Positions 56,741-64,000 of a DNA stretch of 64,000 bases are shown here, piece by piece (within the stretch, counting starts at the first letter, position 1; every line of letters begins with the position of its first letter). Location: the NCBI GenBank assembly GCA_016806145.1, contig CP063166.1:2108001-2172000 (forward strand), given 5' to 3'. A program made the translations under genes and the position numbers. The DNA comes from Variovorax paradoxus. GTDB lineage: Bacteria; Pseudomonadota; Gammaproteobacteria; Burkholderiales; Burkholderiaceae_C. Under the pieces are notes generated by a model. That model was given only the letters and a program-made list of their open reading frames with translations. It was not told where the DNA came from and made no database searches.

Positions 56741-57545
56741 GCTGCGCCGGCGTACGGCCACGGGGCTCGTCGCGCTGCTGGCCACCGCCATCGCGATGCC
56801 CGCGGCCTGGGCCCAGGCGCCGGCGAGCTGCGAGAAACCCGTCTACCTGACCTTCGACACCGGCCACATGGGCATCGCGCCGCTGGTGGCCGAGGTGCTC
56901 AAGCGCCAGCAGGTGCACGTCACCTTCTTTGCCGCCGCCGAGCGCACCCAGACCGAGGGCGACAGCCTCGACAACCACTGGGCCGCCTGGTGGAAGGCGA
57001 GGGCGGCCGAGGGCCATGAATTCGGCTCGCACACCTACGACCACGTCTACTGGCGCGGCGACCTCAAGGGCGTGACGCCGAGCTTCCGCGTCAAGCCCTC
57101 CGCGGGCGCGTTGGCCGGGCGCGAATTCACCTGGAGCGCGGCCGAGTACTGCGCCAACATCCGCAAGGCCTCCGAGCGGCTCGAGCTGATCACCGGCAAG
57201 AAGCCGCTGCCGCTGTACCGCGCGCCCGGCGGCAAGACCTCGCCCAAGCTGCTGGCCGCCGCGCGCGACTGCGGCTATGCGCACGTGGGCTGGGCGCCGG
57301 CGGGTTTTCTCGGCGACGAGCTGCCGAGCGAGAAGTTCAGCAACGAGAAGCTGCTCACGCAGGCACTCGACACCATCCGCCCCGGCGACATCCTGCTCGC
57401 GCACCTGGGCATCTGGTCGCGCAAGGATCCGTGGGCGCCGGCGAACCTCGAGCCGCTGATCGTCGGCCTGAAGGCCAAGGGCTTCTGCTTCCAGACGCTG
57501 CGCCAGCATCCCGACTACCGCGCCTGGATCGCATCGCACCCCTGA
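56724..57545 (+). CDS. NodB-fold polysaccharide deacetylase with an altered metal site
   Basis: A 273-residue exported protein (signal LVALLATAIAMPAAWAQA). The NodB domain has motif 2 GSHTYDH intact and motif 3 as YRAPGGKT, but motif 1 is TFDTG instead of TFDDG, so the metal-binding second Asp is Thr. GDILLAHLG fits motif 5. The enzyme would remove acyl groups from a polymer if metal can still bind. The start at 56724 gives a normal signal peptide and overlaps the propeller gene. Confidence 0.82.
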   Translation: MRSASKLRRRTATGLVALLATAIAMPAAWAQAPASCEKPVYLTFDTGHMGIAPLVAEVLKRQQVHVTFFAAAERTQTEGDSLDNHWAAWWKARAAEGHEFGSHTYDHVYWRGDLKGVTPSFRVKPSAGALAGREFTWSAAEYCANIRKASERLELITGKKPLPLYRAPGGKTSPKLLAAARDCGYAHVGWAPAGFLGDELPSEKFSNEKLLTQALDTIRPGDILLAHLGIWSRKDPWAPANLEPLIVGLKAKGFCFQTLRQHPDYRAWIASHP

Positions 57546-57555
57546 GGCGGTTTTC

Positions 57556-58530
57556 GTGATCGACTGGCTGACGGATCTCTTCTCCTCGCTGCAGGGCTGG
57601 TTCTTCGAAACCGTCGTGCAGCCCTTCGTCTATGCGATCGGCCTCGGCGGCTGGACCGAGGACGCCTTCGACGCCACCGGCTGGCTGCTCGTCGGCCTGA
57701 TCCAGATCGTGGTGCTGGTCGCGCTGATCGGCCCGCTGCAGCGCTGGCGCGCCGTGGAGCCGGTGACCGACCGGCGCGCGATCCGCATCGACGTGCTCTA
57801 CACGCTGATCCACCGGCTGGGGCTGTTCCGGCTCGCGATGTTCTTCACGCTGCAGCCGGTGTTCGACGACCTCATGGGCAGCCTGCGCGCGGCCGGCTGG
57901 GGCACCTTGCACCTCGACGAACTCTGGCCCGGCGTGACCGACGTGCCGGTGGTCGCGTTCGCGATCTACCTGGTGGTGCTCGACTTCGTCGGCTACTGGA
58001 TCCACCGTGGCCAGCACCAGTTCAACTGGTGGTGGGGGCTGCATTCGCTGCATCACTCGCAGCGCCAGATGACCATGTGGAGCGACGACCGCAACCACCT
58101 GCTCGACGACATCCTGCACGACACCCTGATCGTGATCGTGGCGCAGTTGATCGGCGTGGTGCCGGGCCAGTTCATCGCCTTCGTCGCCTTCACCCAGTTG
58201 AGCGAGAGCCTGCAGCACGCCAACCTGCGCCTGAGTTTCGGCGCCCTCGGCGAGCGGCTGTGGATCAGTCCGCGCTTCCACCGGCTGCACCACAGCATCG
58301 GGCTGGGCCACGAGTCGCACGGCAAGAGCACGCTCGGCGGCCACAACTTCGGCGTGCTGCTGCCCTGGTGGGACATGATGTTCGGTACCGCCAACTTCGA
58401 GAACCGCTACGACCCGACCGGCGTGCGCGACCAGGTCGAGCCCGATGCCGCGGGCAAGCTGCGCGACTACGGCCAGGGTTTCTGGACCCAGCAGTGGCTG
58501 GGACTGAAACGCATGGTCGGGCGCGGTTGA
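57556..58530 (+). CDS. Sterol desaturase/fatty acid hydroxylase-family membrane protein
   Basis: A 324-residue inner-membrane di-iron protein starting at GTG. Hydrophobic segments flank three His clusters: WIHRGQH (HX3H), LHSLHHSQRQ (HXXHH) and FHRLHHSIG (HXXHH) with extra His in LGHESHGKSTLGGH. These bind the two irons. Substrate may be a fatty acid, sterol-like lipid or carotenoid. It follows the deacetylase by 11 bases and probably shares its transcript. Confidence 0.85.
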   Translation: MIDWLTDLFSSLQGWFFETVVQPFVYAIGLGGWTEDAFDATGWLLVGLIQIVVLVALIGPLQRWRAVEPVTDRRAIRIDVLYTLIHRLGLFRLAMFFTLQPVFDDLMGSLRAAGWGTLHLDELWPGVTDVPVVAFAIYLVVLDFVGYWIHRGQHQFNWWWGLHSLHHSQRQMTMWSDDRNHLLDDILHDTLIVIVAQLIGVVPGQFIAFVAFTQLSESLQHANLRLSFGALGERLWISPRFHRLHHSIGLGHESHGKSTLGGHNFGVLLPWWDMMFGTANFENRYDPTGVRDQVEPDAAGKLRDYGQGFWTQQWLGLKRMVGRG

Positions 58531-58649
58531 GCGCGGCTTCTCTCCAGCTGGCTCACCCGCGCGCGGCGTGCGCGCGAACCGGCGAATCGCCCGGCCGCCG
58601 GCTCTGGCTTCACGGCCGCGCGGGGCGCGCCGGGTTATCCTCCCGCCCG

Positions 58650-59519
58650 ATGCGCCTGCTCCTCGACTCCTTCTGGCGCGCGGTGGCCTATTGCATGCTG
58701 CCGCGCGTGATCGTGCTGTCGTTGCTGCCGCTGGGCCTAATGGTGGTGCTGGCCGCCGTCTTCGGCTACTTCTATTGGGATGCCGCGGTCGCGTGGACGC
58801 GCGGCGCGCTCGAATCCTGGCCGCTGCTGGCCAGCTTCTGGAGCTGGATCGGGCGGCTGTTCTCGGGCGATGTCACCTCGATGCTGGCGCCGCTGGTGGT
58901 GGTGTTCGCCGCCACGCCGCTGATCGTGGTGCTGGCGCTGGTGATCGTGGCCGGCTTCATGGCGCCCGCGCTCACGCGGCTGGTGGCCGAGCGCCGCTTT
59001 CCCTCGCTCGAGCGCAAGAAGGGCGCCTCCTTCTTCGGCAGCGTGGCGCGCTCCATCGGCCTGACCGTGCTGGCGCTGCTCGCGCTGGTGGTCTCGATGC
59101 CGCTGTGGCTGATTCCCCCGCTGGTGCTGATCCTGCCGCCGCTGATCTGGGGCTGGCTCACCTACCGCGTGATGAGCTTCGACGCGCTGGCCGAGCATGC
59201 CAGCGCCGAGGAGCGCGCCACCTTGCTGCGCGCGCACCGGCTGCCGCTGCTGTGCATCGGCGTGCTCTGCGGCTACCTGGGCGCGGCGCCCAGCATCGTC
59301 TGGGCCTCGGGCCTGTTGTTCGCGGCCGCCTTCTTCGTGCTGGTGCCGCTCGCGATCTGGATCTACACCCTGGTCTTCGCCTTCTCGGCCCTGTGGTTCG
59401 GCCACTACTGCCTCGATGCGCTGGCGCAGCTGCGCGGTCAGCGCGCGGCCGCCATTCCGGGCGACCCCACCGCCATCGAGGCCGACCAGGCCGTTCTCTC
59501 CCAATGGAAATCCCCATGA
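58650..59519 (+). CDS. EI24-domain (CysZ-like) membrane protein
   Basis: A 289-residue inner-membrane protein with about five to six hydrophobic segments: VIVLSLLPLGLMVVLAAVFG, LVVVFAATPLIVVLALVIVA, LTVLALLALVVSMPLWLIPP and others. FMAPALTRLVAERRFPSLER is the EI24 signature after segment 3. CysZ imports sulfate in other bacteria, but no cysteine genes are nearby. The ATG of the next gene overlaps its stop. Confidence 0.82.
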   Translation: MRLLLDSFWRAVAYCMLPRVIVLSLLPLGLMVVLAAVFGYFYWDAAVAWTRGALESWPLLASFWSWIGRLFSGDVTSMLAPLVVVFAATPLIVVLALVIVAGFMAPALTRLVAERRFPSLERKKGASFFGSVARSIGLTVLALLALVVSMPLWLIPPLVLILPPLIWGWLTYRVMSFDALAEHASAEERATLLRAHRLPLLCIGVLCGYLGAAPSIVWASGLLFAAAFFVLVPLAIWIYTLVFAFSALWFGHYCLDALAQLRGQRAAAIPGDPTAIEADQAVLSQWKSP

Positions 59520-60316
59520 CCCGTGAATTCGGCCTGATCGTCGTCGGCGACGAGATCCTTTCGGGCAAGCGCCTCGACAAGCACATGCCCAAGGTGATCG
59601 AGCTGCTCGCGGCGCGCGGCCTGCAGTTGGGCTGGGCCGAGTACGTGGGCGACGTGCCCGAGCGCATCACCGCCGCGCTGGCGCGCGCCTTCGCCTCGGG
59701 CGACGTCGTCTTCTCGACCGGCGGCATCGGCGCCACGCCCGACGACCACACCCGCCAGTGCGCCGCCAAGGCGCTGGGCGTGCCGCTGGCGCTGCATCCC
59801 GAGGCCGAACTGCTGATCCGCGAGCGCATGCAGGACACGGCGCGCGAGCAAGGCGTGCCCTACGAGCCCGACCGGCCTGACAACATCCACCGGCTCAACA
59901 TGGGCGTGTTTCCCGAGGGCGCCCGGATCATCGCCAACCCCTACAACAAGATCCCGGGCTTCAGCGTCGGCGACGTCCATTTCGTGCCCGGCTTCCCGGT
60001 CATGGCCTGGCCGATGATCGAGTCGGTGCTCGACGGGCTTTATGCCGATCTTTTCGTCCAGACCCGGGTCATGGAGAAGTCCGTGATCGTTTTCGGTGCC
60101 ATGGAAGCCACCCTCACGCCCCTGATGCAGGCGATCGAGGCACGCCATGCGCGCATCAAGGTTTTCAGCCTGCCGAGCGTCGATCACCCCCAGTACGGCC
60201 GTCATATCGAGCTCGGCGTCAAGGGCGACCCGGAACTGCTCGACGCGGCCTATGGCCAGCTCATCGAAGGTCTGCACACTTTTAATGCGCAACTTGGCCC
60301 AGAATTGGTGCGTTGA
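59516..60316 (+). CDS. MoCF/CinA-type molybdopterin-binding domain protein
   Basis: A 266-residue cytoplasmic protein. The fold is that of MoaB/Mog/CinA: FGLIVVGDEILSGKRLDKHM, AEYVGDVPERITAALARAFA, and VFSTGGIGATPDDHTRQCAA, the phosphate/molybdopterin loop. The C-terminal amidase domain of CinA is absent, so this is the short form. An ATG four codons upstream is possible. It is encoded last in the membrane-gene cluster, and its 3' end merges with the glnA control region. Confidence 0.87.
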   Translation: MTREFGLIVVGDEILSGKRLDKHMPKVIELLAARGLQLGWAEYVGDVPERITAALARAFASGDVVFSTGGIGATPDDHTRQCAAKALGVPLALHPEAELLIRERMQDTAREQGVPYEPDRPDNIHRLNMGVFPEGARIIANPYNKIPGFSVGDVHFVPGFPVMAWPMIESVLDGLYADLFVQTRVMEKSVIVFGAMEATLTPLMQAIEARHARIKVFSLPSVDHPQYGRHIELGVKGDPELLDAAYGQLIEGLHTFNAQLGPELVR

Positions 60317-60339
60317 TTTCGATGGCACCAATTTGGTGA
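60305..60339 (+). promoter_or_regulatory. NtrC-like enhancer site upstream of glnA
   Basis: GCACCA-ATT-TGGTGA at 60325-60339 matches the NtrC site layout GCACCA-N3-TGGTGC. A half-site TTGGTGCG stands at 60305-60312. They lie about 90-120 bases before the expected glnA transcription start, partly within the end of the upstream gene. Confidence 0.75.
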
Positions 60340-60399
60340 ATTCGGCCGAGTTTCAGGCCTCCAAAGTGCCCGCCGCCGGCTGTTGATCGCAGGCGACAA

Positions 60400-60415
60400 T
60401 GGCACAGAAACTGCA
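60400..60415 (+). promoter_or_regulatory. Sigma-54 promoter of glnA
   Basis: TGGCACAGAAACTGCA: TGGCAC-N5-CTGCA, one base from consensus, with GG and GC exactly ten bases apart. Expected start near 60426, about 40 bases before the glnA ATG. Confidence 0.85.
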
Positions 60416-60463
60416 TCCCGCATCCCTGTATTCCCAACCACCCATCCAACTCAGGAGAAATTG

Positions 60464-61879
60464 ATGGCAAAGACCGTCGCCGACGTCATGAAGCTCGTGA
60501 AGGAAAACGAGGTCAAGTTCGTCGACTTCCGTTTCACCGACACCCGCGGTAAAGAACAACACGTGACCGTGCCCGTGTCGCACTTCGACGAAGACAAGTT
60601 CAGCTCGGGCCACGCGTTCGACGGCTCGTCCATCGCCGGCTGGAAGGGGATCGAAGCCTCGGACATGCAGCTCATGCCCGACCCGAACACCGCCAACATC
60701 GATCCCTTCTTCGAAGAGACCACGATGATCCTGACCTGCGACGTGATCGACCCGACCGACGGCAAGCCGTACGAGCGCGATCCCCGTTCGCTGGCCAAGC
60801 GCGCCGAAGCCTACATGAAGGCTTCGGGCCTGGGCGACACGGCCTACTTCGGTCCGGAACCCGAATTCTTCGTGTTCGACGGCGTGCGCTGGAAGAACGA
60901 CATGTCGGGCTGCTTCGTGAAGATCGATTCCGAAGAAGCCTCGTGGAACACCGACAAGGAATACGAGCACGGCAACACCGGCCACCGTCCCGCGGTCAAG
61001 GGCGGCTACTTCCCGGTTCCCCCGGTCGACAGCTTCCAGGACATGCGTTCGGAAATGTGCCTGGTGCTCGAATCGCTGGGCATCCCGGTCGAAGTGCATC
61101 ACCATGAAGTGGCCAACGCCGGCCAGATGGAACTCGGCACCAAGTTCAGCACGCTGATCCAGCGCGCCGACTGGGTCCAGCTGCAGAAGTACGTGATCCA
61201 CAACGTGGCCCACGCCTACGGCAAGACCGCCACCTTCATGCCCAAGCCCATCGTCGGCGACAACGGCTCGGGCATGCACGTGCACCAGTCGGTCTGGAAG
61301 GACGGCAAGAACCTGTTCGCCGGCGACGGCTACGCAGGTCTCTCGGACTTCGCGCTGCACTACATCGGCGGCATCATCAAGCACGCCCGTGCCCTGAACG
61401 CCATCACGAACCCCGGCACCAACAGCTACAAGCGCCTGGTGCCCGGCTTCGAAGCCCCGGTGAAGCTGGCCTACTCGGCCAAGAACCGCTCGGCCTCGAT
61501 CCGCATCCCGTTCGTGGCGAATCCGAAGGGCCGCCGCGTCGAAGCGCGCTTCCCCGATCCGCTGATGAACCCGTACCTCGGTTTCGCCGCGCTGCTGATG
61601 GCCGGTCTCGACGGCGTGGAAAACAAGATCCACCCGGGCGAAGCCGCGAGCAAGGACCTCTACCATCTGCCGCCGGAAGAAGACGCGCTGATCCCGACCG
61701 TCTGCCACAGCCTCGACCAGGCCCTGGAATACCTGGACAAGGACCGTGCATTCCTGACCAAGGGCGGCGTGTTCACCGATGCCTACATCGACGCGTACAT
61801 CGAGCTGAAGATGCAGGAAGTCACGCGCTTCCGCATGGCCACGCACCCGGTCGAATTCGACATGTACTACTCGCTCTGA
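60464..61879 (+). CDS. glnA: Type I glutamine synthetase
   Basis: A 471-residue enzyme that makes glutamine from glutamate, ammonia and ATP, active as a dodecamer. Family blocks are [71 protein letters not shown] and [10 protein letters not shown]. Tyr400 in [10 protein letters not shown] is the adenylylation site for GlnE. AGGAGA precedes the ATG. It has a sigma-54 promoter and an NtrC-like site upstream, so it is induced under nitrogen limitation. Confidence 0.97.
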   Translation: MAKTVADVMKLVKENEVKFVDFRFTDTRGKEQHVTVPVSHFDEDKFSSGHAFDGSSIAGWKGIEASDMQLMPDPNTANIDPFFEETTMILTCDVIDPTDGKPYERDPRSLAKRAEAYMKASGLGDTAYFGPEPEFFVFDGVRWKNDMSGCFVKIDSEEASWNTDKEYEHGNTGHRPAVKGGYFPVPPVDSFQDMRSEMCLVLESLGIPVEVHHHEVANAGQMELGTKFSTLIQRADWVQLQKYVIHNVAHAYGKTATFMPKPIVGDNGSGMHVHQSVWKDGKNLFAGDGYAGLSDFALHYIGGIIKHARALNAITNPGTNSYKRLVPGFEAPVKLAYSAKNRSASIRIPFVANPKGRRVEARFPDPLMNPYLGFAALLMAGLDGVENKIHPGEAASKDLYHLPPEEDALIPTVCHSLDQALEYLDKDRAFLTKGGVFTDAYIDAYIELKMQEVTRFRMATHPVEFDMYYSL

Positions 61880-61907
61880 TCGCGGTTTCCCCGCTCGGAG
61901 TAACACG

Positions 61908-61932
61908 AAAGGACGGCCTCGGCCGTCCTTTT
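61908..61932 (+). terminator. Rho-independent terminator after glnA
   Basis: AAAGGACGGCC pairs with GGCCGTCCTTT around TC, followed by TTTC. It ends glnA and separates it from the ntrBC genes. Confidence 0.9.
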
Positions 61933-62027
61933 CATTGGGGCCGGAACATCCTGGCATCGGAGGCGTCGAATTGCATGAAAATGCGCCTTTTCGCGCTCTC
62001 CCGGACCCTCGAGGCCCCCAAGATCCC

Positions 62028-62531
62028 ATGAAGACCGCCGCACCACTTCTCCTGCTGACCGCCTCCCTGTTCGCCCTGTCGGCGCTCGCGCAGGAGCGCG
62101 TCTGGCGTTGCGGGAACGAATACACCAACAACGCCACCGTCGCGCAGCAGCGCGGCTGCAAGGTGATGGAGGGCGGCAACGTCACCGTCGTGCAGGGCGC
62201 CTCGCGCGCCGCGCTCGGCGGTGCCGCGGGCTCGACCTCCGCGGCCCGTTCGCCGGCCGGCAGCCCGCGCGTCGAGGGCGCCGACCAGCGCGCGCGCGAC
62301 GGCGAGGCGCGCTCGGTGCTCGAGTCCGAACTGCGCAAGGCCGAATCGCGCCAGGCCGAGCTGCAGAAGGAATACAACAACGGCGAGCCCGAGAAGCAGG
62401 GCAGCGAAGGCCGCAACTACCAGAAGTACCTCGACCGCGTGGCCGAGATGAAGGCCGAACTGGCCCGCAACGAAAGCGACATCGCCGGCATCCGCCGCGA
62501 GATCAGCCGGCTGCCGGCTCCCAAGAACTAA
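62028..62531 (+). CDS. Secreted coiled-coil protein of unknown function
   Basis: A 167-residue exported protein (MKTAAPLLLLTASLFALSAL, cut near AQE). A short Cys-pair region RVWRCGNEYTNNATVAQQRG then CK resembles DUF4124-type starts. Residues about 95-165 form a charged coiled coil (VLESELRKAESRQAELQKEY, VAEMKAELARNESDIAGIRR). It stands between glnA and ntrB, where it is not part of the classical set. The start is the ATG before the signal peptide; the longer frame lacks one. Function unknown. Confidence 0.8.
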   Translation: MKTAAPLLLLTASLFALSALAQERVWRCGNEYTNNATVAQQRGCKVMEGGNVTVVQGASRAALGGAAGSTSAARSPAGSPRVEGADQRARDGEARSVLESELRKAESRQAELQKEYNNGEPEKQGSEGRNYQKYLDRVAEMKAELARNESDIAGIRREISRLPAPKN

Positions 62532-62571
62532 CCCGTTCCTGCATCGGCAGGACGAACACCACAGGATTTCC

Positions 62572-63651
62572 ATGGCTTTCGGAAAGAAGGCGGCAAGCGC
62601 CAGTCCGCGCTTTCAGGCCTTCGACCTGCTGTCGACCCTGATCGCGGTCGTCAACAGCAAGGGCTCGGTGCTGTTCGCCAATGCCGGTCTCGAAGACGCG
62701 CTCGGCACCTCGCGCCGCACGCTCGAGGGCTCGCAGTTCGGCGCCTGCTTCCACGAACCCCAGGTGCTGCGCACCGCCATCGACGGCGCCAGCGCCAACG
62801 ACTTCGCCACCCTGCGCTACGAGGCCTTCCTGCGCCGCGTCAACCACGAGCTGATGCCGGTGCAGGTCACGCTGGCCAAGGGCGAGAAGGCCGGCGAACT
62901 CATCGTCGAGATGCTGCCGCTCGAGCACCAGGTGCGGCAGGACCGCGAGGAGCGGCTGCTCGACCAGGCGCAGGCCAACAAGGAGCTGATCCGCAACCTC
63001 GCCCACGAGATCAAGAACCCGCTCGGCGGCATCCGCGGCGCGGCGCAGCTGCTGCAGATGGAGGTCGAGTCGCGCGACCTCATCGAATACACCCAGGTCA
63101 TCATCCACGAGGCCGACCGGCTGCAGACGCTGGTCGACCGCCTGCTGGCGCCGCACCGCCGGCCGCACGTGGTGGGCGACGTGAACATCCACGAGGTCTG
63201 CGAGCGCGTGCGCTCGGTGATCCTGGCGGAATTCCCGCGCGACCTGCACATCGAGCGCGACTTCGACGTCTCGATCCCCGAGTTCCGCGGCGACCGCGAG
63301 CAGCTGATCCAGGCCACGCTCAACATCGTCCACAACGCCGCGCAGGCCCTGGCCGAGCGTCGCGCGGCGGGCGATGCATGCATCACTTTCAAGACCCGGG
63401 TCGCGCGCCAGGTGATCTTCAACAAGCAGTGGTATCGATTGGCACTGGAATTGCATGTCATCGACAATGGACCGGGCGTGCCGGACGCGATCAAGGACCG
63501 AATCTTCTATCCGCTGGTGTCGGGCAGAGAGGGTGGTACAGGGCTGGGTTTGACGCTCGCACAGACTTTTGTGCAACAGCATCACGGCGTGATCGAGTGC
63601 GACAGTGTCCCGGGCCGAACCGATTTCAAGATATTGATTCCGCTGCCCTAG
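62572..63651 (+). CDS. ntrB: Nitrogen regulation sensor histidine kinase NtrB (GlnL)
   Basis: A 359-residue cytoplasmic kinase/phosphatase controlled by PII. The PAS domain (about 15-80; FDLLSTLIAVVNSKGSVLFA) is followed by the dimerisation domain with His145 in LAHEIKNPLGGIRGAAQLLQ, the N box ATLNIVHNAAQALAERRA and G box VSGREGGTGLGLTLAQTF. It phosphorylates the NtrC encoded next. No transmembrane segment, as expected. Confidence 0.96.
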   Translation: MAFGKKAASASPRFQAFDLLSTLIAVVNSKGSVLFANAGLEDALGTSRRTLEGSQFGACFHEPQVLRTAIDGASANDFATLRYEAFLRRVNHELMPVQVTLAKGEKAGELIVEMLPLEHQVRQDREERLLDQAQANKELIRNLAHEIKNPLGGIRGAAQLLQMEVESRDLIEYTQVIIHEADRLQTLVDRLLAPHRRPHVVGDVNIHEVCERVRSVILAEFPRDLHIERDFDVSIPEFRGDREQLIQATLNIVHNAAQALAERRAAGDACITFKTRVARQVIFNKQWYRLALELHVIDNGPGVPDAIKDRIFYPLVSGREGGTGLGLTLAQTFVQQHHGVIECDSVPGRTDFKILIPLP

Positions 63652-63675
63652 CAGCCACCGGCAACAAGGAGATGC

Positions 63676-64000
63676 ATGAAGCCGATCTGGATAGTTGATG
63701 ACGACCAATCGATCCGCTTCGTGCTGGAGAAGGCCCTGCTTCGGGAGGACCTCCCGACCCGCAGTTTCACCAACACGCGCGAAGTGCTGGCGGCCCTCGA
63801 ACAGGCCGCCGAGGACGAGCAGCAGGGCCCGCAGGTCCTGGTGAGCGACATCCGCATGCCCGGCGGTTCCGGGCTCGAGCTGCTCGACAAGATCAAGGCC
63901 AAGCATCCGGGCCTGCCGGTCATCATCATGACGGCCTTCTCCGACTTGGACAGCGCCGTCTCGGCGTTCCAGGGCGGCGCCTTCGAATACCTGCCCAAGC
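63676..64000 (+). CDS. ntrC: Nitrogen regulator NtrC, N-terminal part (3' end outside window)
   Basis: The first 108 codons encode the receiver domain: PIWIVDDDQSIRFVLEKALL with the acidic pocket, the phosphorylatable Asp58 in VSDIRMPGGSGLELL, the Thr in VIIMTAFSDLDSAVSAFQ and the Lys in FEYLPK. The AAA+ and HTH parts lie beyond the window. It starts 24 bases after ntrB with AAGGAGATGC upstream. Phosphorylated NtrC would act on the glnA enhancer site about 3.3 kb away. Confidence 0.95.
   Translation, partial: MKPIWIVDDDQSIRFVLEKALLREDLPTRSFTNTREVLAALEQAAEDEQQGPQVLVSDIRMPGGSGLELLDKIKAKHPGLPVIIMTAFSDLDSAVSAFQGGAFEYLPK

Noticed and set aside
60383..60463. Upstream in-frame start for glnA
   Set aside because: It would lie inside the promoter; the ATG at 60464 has AGGAGA and the family N terminus.
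60353..62416. Long minus-strand open frame opposite glnA
   Set aside because: It would cover the sigma-54 promoter and terminator and has no recognisable domain.

Overview
The window is G+C-rich, densely packed bacterial DNA that looks like a member of the Betaproteobacteria, family Comamonadaceae, most likely Variovorax or a close relative. The evidence is the tmRNA with the tag ANDERFALAA, the fused aroA-cmk gene, the gyrA-serC-pheA-tyrA-aroA/cmk-rpsA-ihfB-lapA-lapB gene order, many ABC and TRAP uptake systems, and several long intergenic inverted repeats. The genus is an inference from gene content; no 16S gene is present. I see no phage, transposase, integrase, CRISPR array, rRNA or tRNA.

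Layout. (1) 1-9.5 kb: the end of a LysR regulator, then a GntR/FCD regulator divergent from a Liv-type ABC importer (binding protein, two permeases, two ATPases) that runs into an M20 amidohydrolase/carbamoylase and an M81 (MlrC-like) metallopeptidase, followed by an NTF2-like gene. This is probably an uptake-plus-hydrolysis pathway for an amide or ureido compound. (2) 9.6-18.9 kb: an AcoR-like regulator without its AAA+ domain, divergent from a form II CO-dehydrogenase-like molybdenum hydroxylase operon (coxS-L-M, then D-E-G and an XdhC-type gene). (3) 18.9-25.4 kb: a TetR gene bracketed by two nearly identical operator-like sites, with a divergent NMT1-type binding protein and an operon of permease, SDR-like protein, GNAT protein, DapA-like aldolase and ATPase. 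I think this is the most likely uncharacterised pathway in the window. (4) 25.4-31.7 kb: a six-gene Mrp/Pha-type cation/proton antiporter (A and B fused). (5) 31.8-35.1 kb: a fluoride channel gene behind a DctPQM TRAP transporter whose binding-protein gene has a strong sigma-54 promoter match. (6) 35.2-48.0 kb: a ComEA-like protein, lapB, lapA, ihfB, rpsA, aroA-cmk, tyrA, pheA, serC, a DUF2059 gene and gyrA, a mixed-function supraoperon. (7) 48.2-51.4 kb: an OmpA-family protein, ubiG, gph and ssrA (tmRNA), then about 0.6 kb with hairpins and at most one tiny membrane ORF. (8) 51.4-60.3 kb: a PKMT-like methyltransferase, ggt, a pseudouridine synthase, a beta-propeller protein, a NodB-fold deacetylase, a sterol-desaturase-type hydroxylase, an EI24 membrane protein and a MoCF-domain protein. 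(9) 60.3-64.0 kb: glnA with an NtrC-like site and a sigma-54 promoter, a small secreted coiled-coil protein, ntrB and the start of ntrC.

Themes. Nitrogen control is explicit at the right end: NtrB/NtrC and their classical target glnA lie together, and the glnA upstream region carries the matching cis-elements. Scavenging dominates the left half, where four uptake systems each have a regulator or promoter beside them. Intergenic inverted repeats are frequent and two of them sit inside otherwise continuous operons (cox and mrp).
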